Source: Salvator merianae
Lineage: Eukaryota; Chordata; Lepidosauria; Squamata; Teiidae
Direction: 5' to 3'
Length of the DNA stretch: 64,000 nucleotides
Assembly: GCA_003586115.2 (NCBI GenBank)
Contig: QVOM02000057.1
Span: 3,250,156 to 3,314,155 of the forward strand
Position numbers and translations under genes: made by a program. Shown piece by piece: positions 22,501 to 33,594 of the stretch. Position 1 is the first letter of the stretch; every line of letters starts with the position of its first letter. Under the pieces are notes generated by a model. That model ran no database searches, was not told the origin of the DNA, and was given only the letters and a program-made list of their open reading frames with translations.

Positions 22501-22960
22501 AGATTCAGGGCACAAAAACCAACATTGAAAACAAACAGAAAGCTATTTTTAATTGAGTCTTTTCAAGCAGTTTTGCTGAAATACACAACTCTGGACGTTT
22601 CTGTGGGAAGAGGAATAAAACTACTCTCGAAGAGGAATTAATCCAGCTTATTGTATGTGAGGACAGAGAAGATGGCTGATGCCTGCTACATCATCTTTAT
22701 GCAATCCCATTTGGTTTTTATTCTGGAAATACTAAGTTCCCTCTTAGTTCACTTAATCCCAGTTGGTTTTTCTATAGGAAACATTAAGTTCCCTCTTAGT
22801 TCACTTTATCCCAGTGGTTTTTCTATAGGAAATGTTAAGTTCCCTCTTAGTTCACTTAATCTCAGTTCATTTTTCTATAAAAAATGTTAAGTTCCCTCTT
22901 AATTCACTTAATCCCAGTTCGTTTTTCTATAGTAAATGTTGAGTTCCCTCTTAGTTAATT
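22500..22960 (+). repeat. Noncoding tail, duplicated at 25575-26110, with a 52-base tandem repeat
   Basis: The sequence from TTCCTGAGACAGA onward matches 25575-26110 closely, including GAGGAATTA(A/C)TCCAGCTT and GCCTGCTACATCATC. After about 22720 it consists of roughly five units of about 52 bases with the core AAGTTCCCTCTTAGTTCACT. It probably represents the ancestral 3'UTR of the TOPORS-like gene. Confidence 0.65.
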
Positions 22961-22989
22961 TCCCTCTGTGATGGCTGCTTAAAATCGAG

Positions 22990-23380
22990 CACTGCTTCGG
23001 CCTACATGGAAAATTGCACCAAATTCTCCCTTTTTCCCCCCATCAATTTCTTTGGAAAAAGCTGATCCTGCCAAGACTATTATCTGTTCTATCAGGTACT
23101 GTTAGTTTTGCTAATTTTAAGATCAAGATTGCCCCCCCAAAAGCCCCTTTGGCCCAACGGCCACTCAGAAGCACCAGGCCAAAAATGGCCGCCCAGTGTG
23201 AGGCAGAGCCTCTTCAGCGTCAGGAAATGGCTCCACAGTGGCAGCCATTTTTAAGCACCTTGTTCAATCATCCGTTTGAAAACTTAAAGCAAACGCTGGT
23301 GGAGGAATGGAAAGAATCCTTTAAGGGTCTTGGAACTAAGATAAAGGCCAATGAAGAAGCCATGAATTTCTTAAAAAGGA
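22990..23380 (+). mobile_element. L1 ORF1 N-terminal fragment at the copy B junction
   Basis: The frame at about 23128-23391 contains KMAAQCEAEPLQRQEMA and a helical, charged stretch (FKGLGTKIKANEEAMN) typical of L1 ORF1 N-terminal and coiled-coil parts. It has no ORF1 core. It stops exactly where the TOPORS-like copy B begins. Confidence 0.55.
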
Positions 23381-23384
23381 GAAA

Positions 23385-25510
23385 GTGCTGAGCTCGATGG
23401 TTTGTCTGAATTCATCAAGCTGTTTTCAGATGCTGAAGGATCACCTGATGGGTCCTCCGAATTCATCGAGCTGGCTCCAGATGTTGAAGGATCACCTGAT
23501 GGGTCCCCTGAATTCATCCAGATGGCTCCAGAGGCTGAAGAACCACATGAAGGTGCTCAAGCTGAAGAAGTCCCAGAAGGGCAATCTCTCCGGGACCCAC
23601 AGTTTTAATGACCCTGATGCCAGCAGATATGGTTTCCCATCTTTTGGTTCATCTGAAGATGGGAGGGTTTCTATAAGTTAAACCGTTGAGCTGTCTTCGG
23701 ATTCTGAAGATTCACTTGATGGAGAACCTGAATTCGTTGAGCTGTCTTCAGAGGCTGAAGGATCACCTGATGGGTCCTCCAAATTCATCCAGCTGTCTTC
23801 AGATGCTGAAGGATCACCTGATGGGTCCTCCGAATTCATCCAGCTGTCTTCAGATGCTGAAGAACCACATGAAGGAGCTCAAGCTGAAGAAGTCCCAGAA
23901 ATGCATCACAGTTTTAATGACCCCAATGCCAGCGGAGATGGTTTCCCATCTTTTGGTCCATCTGAAGATGAGAGGGTTCCCACAAGTGAAACCATTGAGC
24001 TGTCTTTGGATTCCGAAGATTCACTTGATGGAGAACCTGAATTCATCAAACTGTCACCAGAGGCTGAAGAGTCAGCTGATGGGTCCTCGGAATTCACCCA
24101 GCTGGCTCCAGAGGCTGAAGAACCATCTGAAGGGGCTCAAGTTGAAGAAGACCCAGAAGGGCAACCTATCCAGCACTACAGTTTTAGTGAGATGGTTTCC
24201 CATTTTTTGATCCATCTGAAAACGAGAGGCTTTCTACAAGTGGAAGGAGTGAAAACGAAGACGGCCTAGCAAGGAATTATGCTACCCAGACTGGGCTAGA
24301 AAAGTCTCCTGCCAAAAGGAAGTGCAGTGGTAACAACAATGAAGAGGAGGGTTGTAGTTCATCAAAAAGAAGAATCATTGTGATCATCTGCACAATCTCC
24401 AAGCAGAGACCATCACAGCCTGAAAAGTAAGAAGAAACATCATAGCGTGGAGAATGGAGAAAGGAAAAGAGGCAGCAGCAGGCATGAACACAGGGAGGAG
24501 ACAAAAAAGTCTAGGACCGGAGACATGAGTGTGTCTCAACAAATCTAAGCTCTTTTTCTCAGTGGCAAGAGCTCTGGATTGAGATATCTAAGCAAATTGA
24601 GATCCCTCAGCGAGAAGAAGAGTGAAAGAAGAGCAAAAATAATGATAATGATAATTTAAGGAACAACACCAGATAGTTATGAGTCTCCAGATAGGAGACA
24701 AAGTCCAGGAGGAACCCAGGATTCAAGGCAACTAGAAAATCTGGACTATCAAATGGGTTTGCTAAATAAACATCCTGAACTCGCCAATGGCCAGAATCCT
24801 AGAAGTTGTACCGAATGTGGGAATTATGACAATGGAAGTCATAGGCCACGAAGTCCATCCAGCAGCCGTTCTTGGACTCCCCCTTGAAGCGTGGATGGAA
24901 GACAATTGGAGAAGCCCGCCGGGAAAAGTATGTCCAAGACTCAACACTTGGAGGAGACACATGGAAGAGGTGAAGAAACTACCTCTACGAAAGGAGAAAG
25001 ACCCCTTAAAGAAGCTTTGCCAGAAAAACCTTGGCCAAGCTACCAAGAAATCTTCAGAGGTTTACATGGCTTGATGGAAACACAAGCCAAGAATCAGCAC
25101 AGAAATGTCAGTGTGGAAGATGTTTGTGAAGCGGAGCCTAGTGACACAGTAACACATGAAGGAAAAACAGACAAGAAACCCTATGGTCCTCCCTTTCTTC
25201 TCATGTTGCATTTACGAGTGATAGTGACAAAATTACGCAGGAGAACCGCAATTCCTCAGTTCTACCATGTCTACAAAGTGAGAGCGAGATGGGATGGCCA
25301 CAGTCCTTGGAAAGCACAGAGAGTAATTATGGTAGGGCCAATGAACCTGACAGTACAGACAAGGACGATGATATGATGACCACTAAGAACGAAGCGGAGC
25401 TTGAAACTTCCCCTGGAGGTCTGAGGATTCCAGAAAGGACCAGTAGATACATTCCCACTTCGACAGACAAATGTGCTTTATTTGACACGGAGGCTCACCC
25501 TTAGCAGTGC
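23385..25510 (+). pseudogene. Partial TOPORS-like copy B with amplified acidic repeats, RING absent
   Basis: Homologous to the C-terminal third of the gene at 18132. Three blocks of roughly 300 bases (about 23385-23675, 23682-23985, 23986-24245) each hold three or four 17-residue repeats such as SEFIQLSSDAEGSPDGS and end with an FNDP/FSFG/SEDER-type spacer. Block 1 is one base out of frame with blocks 2-3, which stay open from 23682 to 24269. RS-like codons follow (24390-24520), then tail sequence aligning with TOPORS: SYESPDRRQSPGGTQDSRQ, HRPRSPSSSRSW and EKPAGKSMSKTQHLEE, interrupted by stops and frameshifts. No RING, no TOPORS core. I see no start codon context that would make it a normal gene; a repeat-only product cannot be excluded. 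Confidence 0.72.
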
Positions 25511-25574
25511 GAAACCGAAATCTCTTCCTCATTACCCACTTGCAAAATTGCCTGTGCTATTAGGACTCATAAGG

Positions 25575-26110
25575 AAATTTCCTGAGACAGAGTCGGAGCA
25601 GAAAAAAATAACATTGAAAACTAACCGAAAGCTATTTTTAATTGAGTCTTTTTGAGCAGTTTTGCTTAAATACACAACCTTGGACTTTTCTATAGGAAGA
25701 GAAATAAAACTACTCCTGAAGAGGAATTACTCCAGCTTATTGTATTTAAGGACAGAGAAGATGACTGATGCCTGCTACATCATCTTTGTGCAATCCCATT
25801 TGGTTTTTATTCTGGAAATGTTAAATTCCCTCTTAGTTCACTTAATCTCATCAGTTCTTCTACAGGAAATATTAAGTTTCCTCTTAGTTCACTTAATCCC
25901 AGTTGGTTTTTCTATAGAAAATATTAAGTTCCCTTTTAGTTCACTTAATCCCAGTTGGATTTTCTACAGTAAATGTGAAGTTCCCTCTTTGTTCACGCAA
26001 TCCCATTTAATGTTTCTTCTCTAAATATTAAATTCCCTGTTTGTTCATGAAATCCCATTTGATTTTTGTTCTGTAAATATTAAATTGCCTGTTAGTTCAC
26101 ACAGTTCATT
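25575..26110 (+). repeat. Second copy of the TOPORS-like 3' tail
   Basis: It matches 22490-22960 in order and in the internal 52-base repeats (core AGTTCCCTCTTAGTTCAC). The pair defines the 3' limits of the duplicated units. An AATAAATATT follows near 26306. Confidence 0.65.
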
Positions 26111-26714
26111 TTTGGAATTTCTCCTTCAAATGTTTTTGTAATTTTCATAGTTCTGTTAAGTGTCACAATTTTTAAAATGAAAGAAATTTAAATAGAAATT
26201 TTGTGTGTGAATTTTTTTGTAATAGAAGGGGAGAAGAAAAAAAAATCAGGGAGAACTTTGAAATATTCTTAATTGACTTTGCTCTGTGCTTGTCTTGGAT
26301 GGGAATAAATATTGGGCATCCTTAGAAGAATGTTGACGGAAGCTGCCATTGAAGCAACTATCTTGCAAAAGTTGGAAAAAAGGTTTCACTGGAATCTGTT
26401 TTGGATATGCCCAGATGGTTAAAATGTGACTACCGGCTGAGTCCTTCCAGCCCAGTACAGTGTAGACAGGAGTGACAATATTGGGGCAAAGAGGAACTGG
26501 GAGATGATATCACCCCCCTCTGAAATGCCCACAAGGCCAGGGATTGGCTGGAGATGAAAAGGGAAATCCTCCTTCCGCCCACCCCAGAAAGTTTGGTTTC
26601 ACCACCAATAAGTCTTCTTGCGCAGTCACAGCCTGAAAATATTCCCAGACTATGGCACAAAAATGGTCTCAATCCAGATAGGTTAGGGGTTTTTTTTTGA
26701 GGAGGGGGATAGCT

Positions 26715-27080
26715 CAGAGAAGGTAAGAACATAAGAGGAGTCCTGCTGCTGGACTTCTATCCTGCTGGACAGCCTATCCAGTACAGCATCCTGTCTTGCC
26801 CTCTGCAAATGGCCTTTAGAGGCCTCCTGCCTGTCTTTCTAACCTGGAGGCAGTAGGGAGACATCCATTCCAGTAGCCATTGATACACCTGACCTCCATG
26901 AATCTGTTCAATCCTTTCTTAAAGCCATCCAGGCTAACTGCTGTCACCACCTCTTCTGGTAGTAAATTCCACAGACCAATGACCCTCTGGGTGAAAGAAT
27001 ACTTCCCCTTGTGGGTCCTAACCCTCCTGCCCATCAGCTTCATAATGTGCCCCCTGGTTCTACCTCATGTCTCTTGTTTT
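26715..27080. mobile_element. Dispersed repeat (family B), long copy
   Basis: It includes both modules of the family: the AACATAAGAGGAGTCCTGCT end and the far module with CTTTCTTAAAGCCATCCAGG and GGGTGAAAGAATACTTCCCC. The arrangement is opposite to that at 58600-58880, which shows both orientations occur. Confidence 0.75.
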
Positions 27081-27359
27081 GCCAAGTTGAATAATTAATA
27101 TGCTGGGTTTTTTCCTCGCATTCTCCTATCTTCTAGCTACCTTTTAAAACCAACACACGGTTGCTGGAACCTTGAGAGCCAGTAATTTGCCCCAGTTAAG
27201 AAAAGATCTGTGAAATGCAATTTATAATGCTCCGTAAGCCCACAGAGGAAAGATATAAAGTCATTGGAAGTAGAAGCCAAGAGCTCTGGAAAGATGAGGT
27301 AGTAAAACAAGTGGAAGGGGCAGAAGGAAAAGAACCAGCTATTGCGCACAACACATAAG

Positions 27360-27625
27360 AATGAATTAGACAAATTCACAGAGGTCAGGTGTATCAGTGG
27401 CTACTAGAATGGATGCCCAGGTACCACCTCCAGGTTGGAGAGAGAGGCAGGAGGCCTCTGAAGGCCATTTGCAGGGAATTGAGAGCAAGTGGAAGGTTCT
27501 GCCTTCGTCTTCTGCTTGAGATGCCCAGAAACAACTGGTGAGTCGCTATGTGGGACAGGATGCTGACTAGATGGGCTGTGGCCTGATCCGGCAGGGCTCC
27601 TCATATGTTCTCATAATAGATACCA
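27360..27625. mobile_element. Dispersed repeat (family B), opposite orientation
   Basis: TATCAGTGGCTACTAGAATG, then GCCATTTGCAGGGAATTGAG and GATCCGGCAGGGCTCCTCAT: the family B modules read in the reverse sense to the copy just upstream. The two copies form a loose inverted pair. Confidence 0.75.
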
Positions 27626-28479
27626 TCAGGACTAGTGAACCATTGGACAAGCTTGCCTTTTTGTTGGTAGGCTGGAAGGAAATTTTATTTTGGCACTCTG
27701 GGAGTGCTTTTGATCTAAGCTTGTGTGATACCAGGGGGGTCCCTCTTTCTGTTTTGCTTCTGCCAGAAGTTCATTGGGCCTTAGCACTACCCCTGCTTAG
27801 AGATCATTTCAAAGGCAAGACATCTGTGTTAAAAAAAAAAAAAAGGTTCCTGGGTTCTCCTCATAGCCTTGAAAAGGGCCATGACGCCTAAGAGTTACAG
27901 GAAAGGCGAAAGGGTAGGGAGAAAGAAAGAGATTAAGAATGTGGCCAGGATTTGATCTTTGATCTTTGTTTTGAGATGGAGGGGTAGGAGAGGGTTTCCA
28001 AACTTTTTGGCAATACTGTATCCCTGTTTTTTGCCAGATTCTCGCACTGCCTGCTTTTTTCTTGAAATAAAACTGCATGCAGTTTTATTTATTTATTTTG
28101 TCCCACAGATAAGTTTATGTATCTTTTCACTTGTATTATTGCTTAGTTTATGCCGGTGAGCCAGTTTACAACCAGCTTACCACCGCCGCCCTTTGTAATG
28201 AGTTCCTTGGCCCGATGTCAAATGAAAAATTGGGTTTTGTTTTACTCACAAACTCCCGCCTGCCCTGCCTCACTATAACGCTCTCCCCCCCCCACACACA
28301 CACACACATCAGTTTGGGAAATAATGGTCCTGCCAAGTCTTCTGTATTGTGGTCTTTAGGTTCCTAGGCAGGGATGGATTGTAAACCATCTTCCCCGGGC
28401 AGAAGAGCGCCTAGCAGTTAGAGCAGAGTGGGGTAGGAGGAAGGGGAGAGCGGAATACAAACTCCAGTGCTCTCTTTTC

Positions 28480-29260
28480 CGGCTTCATCGCGGATCAAGG
28501 TGGGTCTGGAGCCGCGCGCCAAGTCCAGGACGCACGGATAAGCGAGGACGCGGCGGGAACCAGCAAAGAGCTGGGCAGCGTTCTTTGCGTGCCGATTGAG
28601 ACCAAGAGCATGGACAGAGTGCCATCACGCTTCCGTGACAAACTCGGCGGCCAACCCAGAGATCCCAAAGTCCCCCCCCTTTGCTTCTGGGGGGCCCTGG
28701 CAAAAAAACAAAACAAAAAACCGGCGATGCGCCCCGGGAACAAGGATTTGGGCATTTGGGCTCCACGGACGGGGCCAAAATCTCCGGAGAAAGAGAGACA
28801 AAACGCTCAGGAGGGTAGGAGCTCGAAGAGAGCGCGTGACACACACACGCACACACACACATTCACGGTGCGTGCAAAACTTTGGCGCAAGGGGACCCAG
28901 GTGAAGGGGACCCTTGGCGAAGCCCGCCTTCAGCGCTCACCTGCTGCCGCCCAAGCCGCCCGTTCCGCGGCGGGCGCGCGATGCTTCCGGCTTTCCGCCG
29001 CCGCCGCCGCTTGTCCTGAGCGGCTCGTCCCCGCACGCCCAGCGCTTGTGCGAGGGGAGGGAACGAGGCAGAGGCAGCGGCGGCAGGAGGAGGAGGAGAA
29101 GGAGGAGGCGGCGGCGGCGCAGACTAAACACAGCTCCGCCAGGCAGCCAGTTGCCTGCCTCCAGTGCTGCTGTGTGAACCGCATCGCCCGCGGGGCGGGA
29201 GAGGAGCGCGCCTGGGAGCCCAGAAAGGAGGAGCGAGATGCCTCCTCTACATCCATCCAT
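28480..29260 (-). promoter_or_regulatory. Orphan CpG island with a minus-strand donor
   Basis: The stretch is dense in CpG and contains GCC/GGA/GCG triplet runs (28990-29110). On the minus strand a consensus donor, GGCAGCAG|GTGAGCGC (exon end 28941), follows CpG-rich sequence, as expected for a first exon of a gene transcribed leftwards. No recognisable protein is encoded on either strand, and no second exon was found to the left, where the sequence is repeats. It could be a noncoding RNA promoter or a first exon whose partner exons are beyond recognition. Confidence 0.45.
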
Positions 29261-29529
29261 CCTTCCACCCACTCGAAGGGCTCAGGGCGGGTTACAGCAC
29301 AACCGGTATCAAGACGGCTTTCTGCTGGGTTAAGAGAGACAGGCAGAAGAGCCCACCCAGCACTTTCAGTTCTCAAAGTCTCCCCTTTTCCCGTATGAAT
29401 ATTTCAAAGCAGGGATGGCTAACACGCGCCTCACCAGGATTTCGGGGGGAGGGGGGTTCTCATGAGGGTCTCTATGAAGCTGAAGGCTTCTCCGCGCTCA
29501 CCTATCTTGCTACACCTGTGCTTAAGTAG

Positions 29530-30000
29530 CTGCAGTGGCTGCCAAACAGCTACCAGGCCAGATTCAAGGTTTTACGCCTGGCATATAAGGCGTCAAAGAA
29601 CGTGGGACCCGAATACTTCACACAAATGGCCTTGCCTGCCGCGTACCTGCACGTACCATGCTCCTCTGTGGGTGCCTCAGGCTAATGAATGTCACCTAGC
29701 GGTTAGCACACAGCCAGGCCTTCTCTGTGGTGGCACCCACCCTTTGCAAAATGCTCTTTACTATCTGTGGGGCACCTCCATTGCCAACTTTTAGGTACCT
29801 ATCAAGGGCATTTTTTCCCCAAGATGAACTAGTCCTTTCCACCATTTCTAATGATTTAGCTGGGTTTTATTCTGGTTAATTAATTTAGAAACTTTAAAAC
29901 CAATCTGTTTGTTGGTTTTGCTGGGTTTTCTGTTACGAGCTGCTTCATGGTGGGAAGTGGCATGGAAGTATTTTAAATAAAGCAACCAGCGGCAGTTATC
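29530..30000 (+). mobile_element. Dispersed LINE-like repeat (family A), long copy
   Basis: It has GCATATAAGGCGTCAAAGAA and GGCCTTCTCTGTGGTGGCAC, then CTATCAAGGGCATTTTTTCC and an AAATAAAGCAACC 3' end. This is the longest member of the family in this window. Confidence 0.6.
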
Positions 30001-31520
30001 TATTCACTGGTTTCACTTCCTTTTTGGCAGCTTTGCCCACAGTCCTCACAATTCACTACGGGCACCAGCCACCCCTGTCATGGTATACCCCCCCCCCCAA
30101 TCTTCCACTGCACCCATATTTAAAAAGCAAGTTCTTCTGTGTTTCAACGCACAGCTCAAACTAATGCTGAAACTCGGCCAGGCCCCTTTAGTTTTTTGGT
30201 GATTTGGGGAAAACAGACAGCTACTGCGATCTTGGTTGGAGTCATCCAGATAGGGTCAGTTTTCATTGCCAACTAGAATCTTGTTATTTTTACAATCTGA
30301 ATTGGGAGGTGCTGCTGGGGGGAGGGAGCTGGGAAATGAAAGGGTACCTATGAGATCATTTAGTCCACCTGCTTCTGAAGGCAATTCAAGGACTGCATGG
30401 AGAGAGGGCCCCAAATTTTCATGCTTCCATAGCATCAAGACCTAGATTATCCCAGGCTGGGGCCAAAGGAAAAAAGGCTCTGATTCAAGTCCAACGCCAG
30501 AACCCCCTTCCACTGATCTGGCAGAAGTCAACAGACTAGGCCAACGCAGAGGCAGCAGTGGTGATTGGGAAGCAAGAATCCTCTCCCTCTGTTCTTTTCT
30601 TGCCATTTTTTTTCCCCAGCCTCGCAAGCCCCGTCCACCCTCTGAGTCACAAAACAGCAGCAGACAGCGCTGGGAAAGACCTCGGTGGTTCAGCAGACAC
30701 AACAGCTGGGAGGGGCAGGGCTGGCATTCAATCCCTCCCATGTCTGGGACAGGGCCTTCCATCCCACCCCGTACTATGCACCCCGCCCCTTCCCTTGCAG
30801 CACAATCAGCGCACAGTTAAAATCCCTTTAAAAGCCATTTATGAAAAATGTAGGCTGCAAACGACTGCATCACGGAGCTGGGGATGGGCGTGGGTGGAAA
30901 GACATGCTTTGTGGGCTTTGGAGCTGCCACACTCTTCAAGTGGTGTCTTGGGAGTTGGGGAGAAAATGAATTTCGGGGCAGAGGATGCTCGACTGGAAAG
31001 CAGAAAACTTCTGCAGTTCCGCATCCATAATCTGGGCAGGCAGCCTACTCTTGGCCGGACGCATGCAATGGGGGCTCAAGAACAGGGCCTGCTCTTGAGG
31101 ACTTGATGCAGAAGAGGGGCTGAGAAAGGAGAGGACACCCATGAGAGCATCTAGTCCACCCTGCTTCTGATCTAAGGCAGGACGTTTACCAGGCAGCAAA
31201 TTGTTCCCACTCACTGAACAGGCACCAGCAATGCTTTTGATCTCAAGCAGGAAACTGGTGGCACTCCTGTGCTCCCCAGTCTCTGGTCAGTGAGGTCAAC
31301 AGTTAGAAATGGGGTGGGGTGGCAGAGTGTCATCCCCCAACAGCCTGCATCACTCTCTAGTCTGCCTTCCATGATCTAAGCACAGGCATTATGTCCTCTT
31401 TTCGCTCACCCCCATGGCTCCGTGATGCTGCAGAGGGAGTCAGGAGGGGACATCCCTCATCTTGCCACTGACAACAGCAGTCTGAGACCCAAAATGTCTG
31501 TCTGAACAGGCTGTATTGAT

Positions 31521-31563
31521 CTCTCTCTCTCACACGCGCACACACACACACACACACACACAC
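31521..31563. repeat. (CT)n/(CA)n microsatellite
   Basis: A CT run is followed by about 30 bases of CA. A simple repeat; it is likely length-variable. Confidence 0.9.
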
Positions 31564-31799
31564 CCTTGACCTGCACAAACACCCACTTCACAGCCAGCCG
31601 GGTTGTGGCATGATGTCAACAAATGTCCAAATGGACCCTTACGGAAGAACAGAGCAAATCAACCCAAGCAGATTGGTGGAGTGCAGAGCATGATGGCAGA
31701 GGCAGAAGGGAAAAAAAGGGGAAAATGATGAAAGAATTGCCACAAACACCGTGGCCATTGAGATGTAGGTTCAAATATGCACACCGGGAGTCAGACGCA

Positions 31800-32105
31800 C
31801 AGTGGATGGACTAGATGGGCGGCGGCCTGATCCAGCAGGGCTCCTCTGATGTTCTTATATGCAAATTCAGAGGACAGATGTGCTGATGGCTGCTAGAATG
31901 GATGCCCAGGTGCCATCTCCGGGTTGGAGAGGCAGGCAGGATGCCCCTAAAGGCCGTTTGCAGGGAGTGGAGAGCAGGTGAAGGTTTTGCCTCTGTCTTC
32001 TGGTTGAGATGCCCGGAAGCAATTGGTGGGCCGCTGGGTGAGACGGGATGCTGGACTAGAAGGGCCATGGCCTGATCCAGCAGGGCTCCTCTTCTGTTCT
32101 TAGGA
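31800..32105 (-). mobile_element. Dispersed repeat (family B)
   Basis: It carries CCTGATCCAGCAGGGCTCCT twice (about 31827 and 32074) with the GGTGAAGGTTTTGCCTCTGT module between, so it is a nested or duplicated copy. Confidence 0.75.
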
Positions 32106-33594
32106 AGGTCAAAGTGACAAACGTAATCCCCTCAAAGGCTGTGATCATCAAGATTGCAGCTTCAAATACATACACACGGAGCAGGAAGCACACTCCAAAA
32201 ATCAGTCAAAGCTCACCTATGACCGATTTGCCCCCGTGATTTCAGTAAGACTAAAGACCGCTTGTTTGCATCTGAAAAGAAACCTGTGAAACTCACTGAG
32301 TGCCGTTAAAGAGATTCTCCGACTGCACAGGCTTGTTGTGTGGGAAAAAACAGAGCTGGGAGGAAAAATAGGATTCTGCACCAACCCAAGGAAGAAGAAA
32401 TGACGTGTAAAACGGTGCACTGGAACGCAGGAAGGCGTTTAGACTGAAGAGGAAAGGAACAGGGAACATGGCCAGTGACCCACGAAGCCGCTCAGGGAAG
32501 GAACATTTACAATTATTTCTGTCGTTTGTTCAGTTAAAACAATAAAATATTTGGTTGTCAGGTTCTAGGAGCACTACAAAAAGGACACAAAGCCAGCCAG
32601 TTTTCCCCCCTGCAATTGTTTTGCACAGTTAAGTACAGATCAGTTGAGCTCACAAAATTCTGGATGGCAGAGAGAGGGAGGCGAAAGAAAACCAGAAATT
32701 GTCACCTCAGAGATATTAACATGCACGAGACCCAGCCAGCAGGATGGTAATCCGAGTCCCAAGGTAAAAAAACAAACAAAAAACCCTCCAACAACTAAGG
32801 AGTTTGCTGCAATTAATAATAATAATAATAGTTAAAAAAAAAACCGCACACACATTGGCCACATCAGGTTAAGAGACATAAATGCAGGTTCGGCCTGATC
32901 AGTTAAGGAGACGCGAGGAAAATTCACTGCTGGTCTGCGTTCGCAACCTAAAATCACACAGTTACTCTCAGGCAGGAAAGCAGATGAATGCCAGACAAGG
33001 CCCAAGAGCCAGCCATGACCGGACACTATGAGCTGCCATCTTGAAAAGCGAGCCAGTCCCCACGGCTGGGACTGCGAGGTCTCACCGTCTGTACACCCCT
33101 GAGACTCTCTGGCAGCAAAGGCTGGGATGGGGGGCAAAGGAGAAAAGACACTGGGGAGTCACGCCCCGTGAAGCCTTCATAGCCATCCCAAGGCAGTGGG
33201 ACAGAAATTCAGCCCTCCTGGCCCCAGGGGGGGAGCGGGGAGAAGAGCTAATGGCATGTTCAGGTAAGCAAGTCAGTTGCGTCAGTCTTCCCAGTTACAA
33301 GAATGGGCGCATACGTAGATACATATATACACCCACATGCGCAAGGCGCATGTGTGCACATATATATGTTAAAAAAAACCAAACACACAACCCCCCCTCC
33401 CCGTTCCATACAATACAAGAGTATCAAAATGTAAAAGGGACACGTTGATATCGGATTTCCTGCCCTCCCCTGCGTCTCAGCGCTGCAGGCGCTCCGCTGG
33501 ACTATCAACTGTCACGGTTTCCGGCGTTGCTGAGCGCGAACAACCAGCACCAGCCAAACACCCCGTCTCCGCGAGTCTCTGCAGACGCCGGCCG

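Larger units (their letters stand above)
26110..33594. other. Repeat-rich interval between TOPORS-like copies and CHTOP
   Basis: No coding gene was recognised. It holds two family B repeats (26715-27080, 27360-27625), a CpG island (28480-29260), a family A element (29530-30000), two CR1-like pieces (30325-30410, 31115-31245), CA runs (28291-28308, 31521-31563), another family B copy (31800-32105), and the 3'UTR of CHTOP at the right end. In humans SNAPIN flanks CHTOP here; I looked for it and did not find it. Confidence 0.6.

Noticed and set aside
28589..29398. Plus-strand 269-residue open frame at the CpG island
   Set aside because: The frame is compositional: alanine, arginine, lysine and glutamate runs from GCC/GGA/CGG triplets. 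No domain or start context supports it.
28000..33594. SNAPIN expected next to CHTOP
   Set aside because: I looked in both strands for its conserved helical segments and found none. The gene may be elsewhere, or exons may be too short to recognise by eye.
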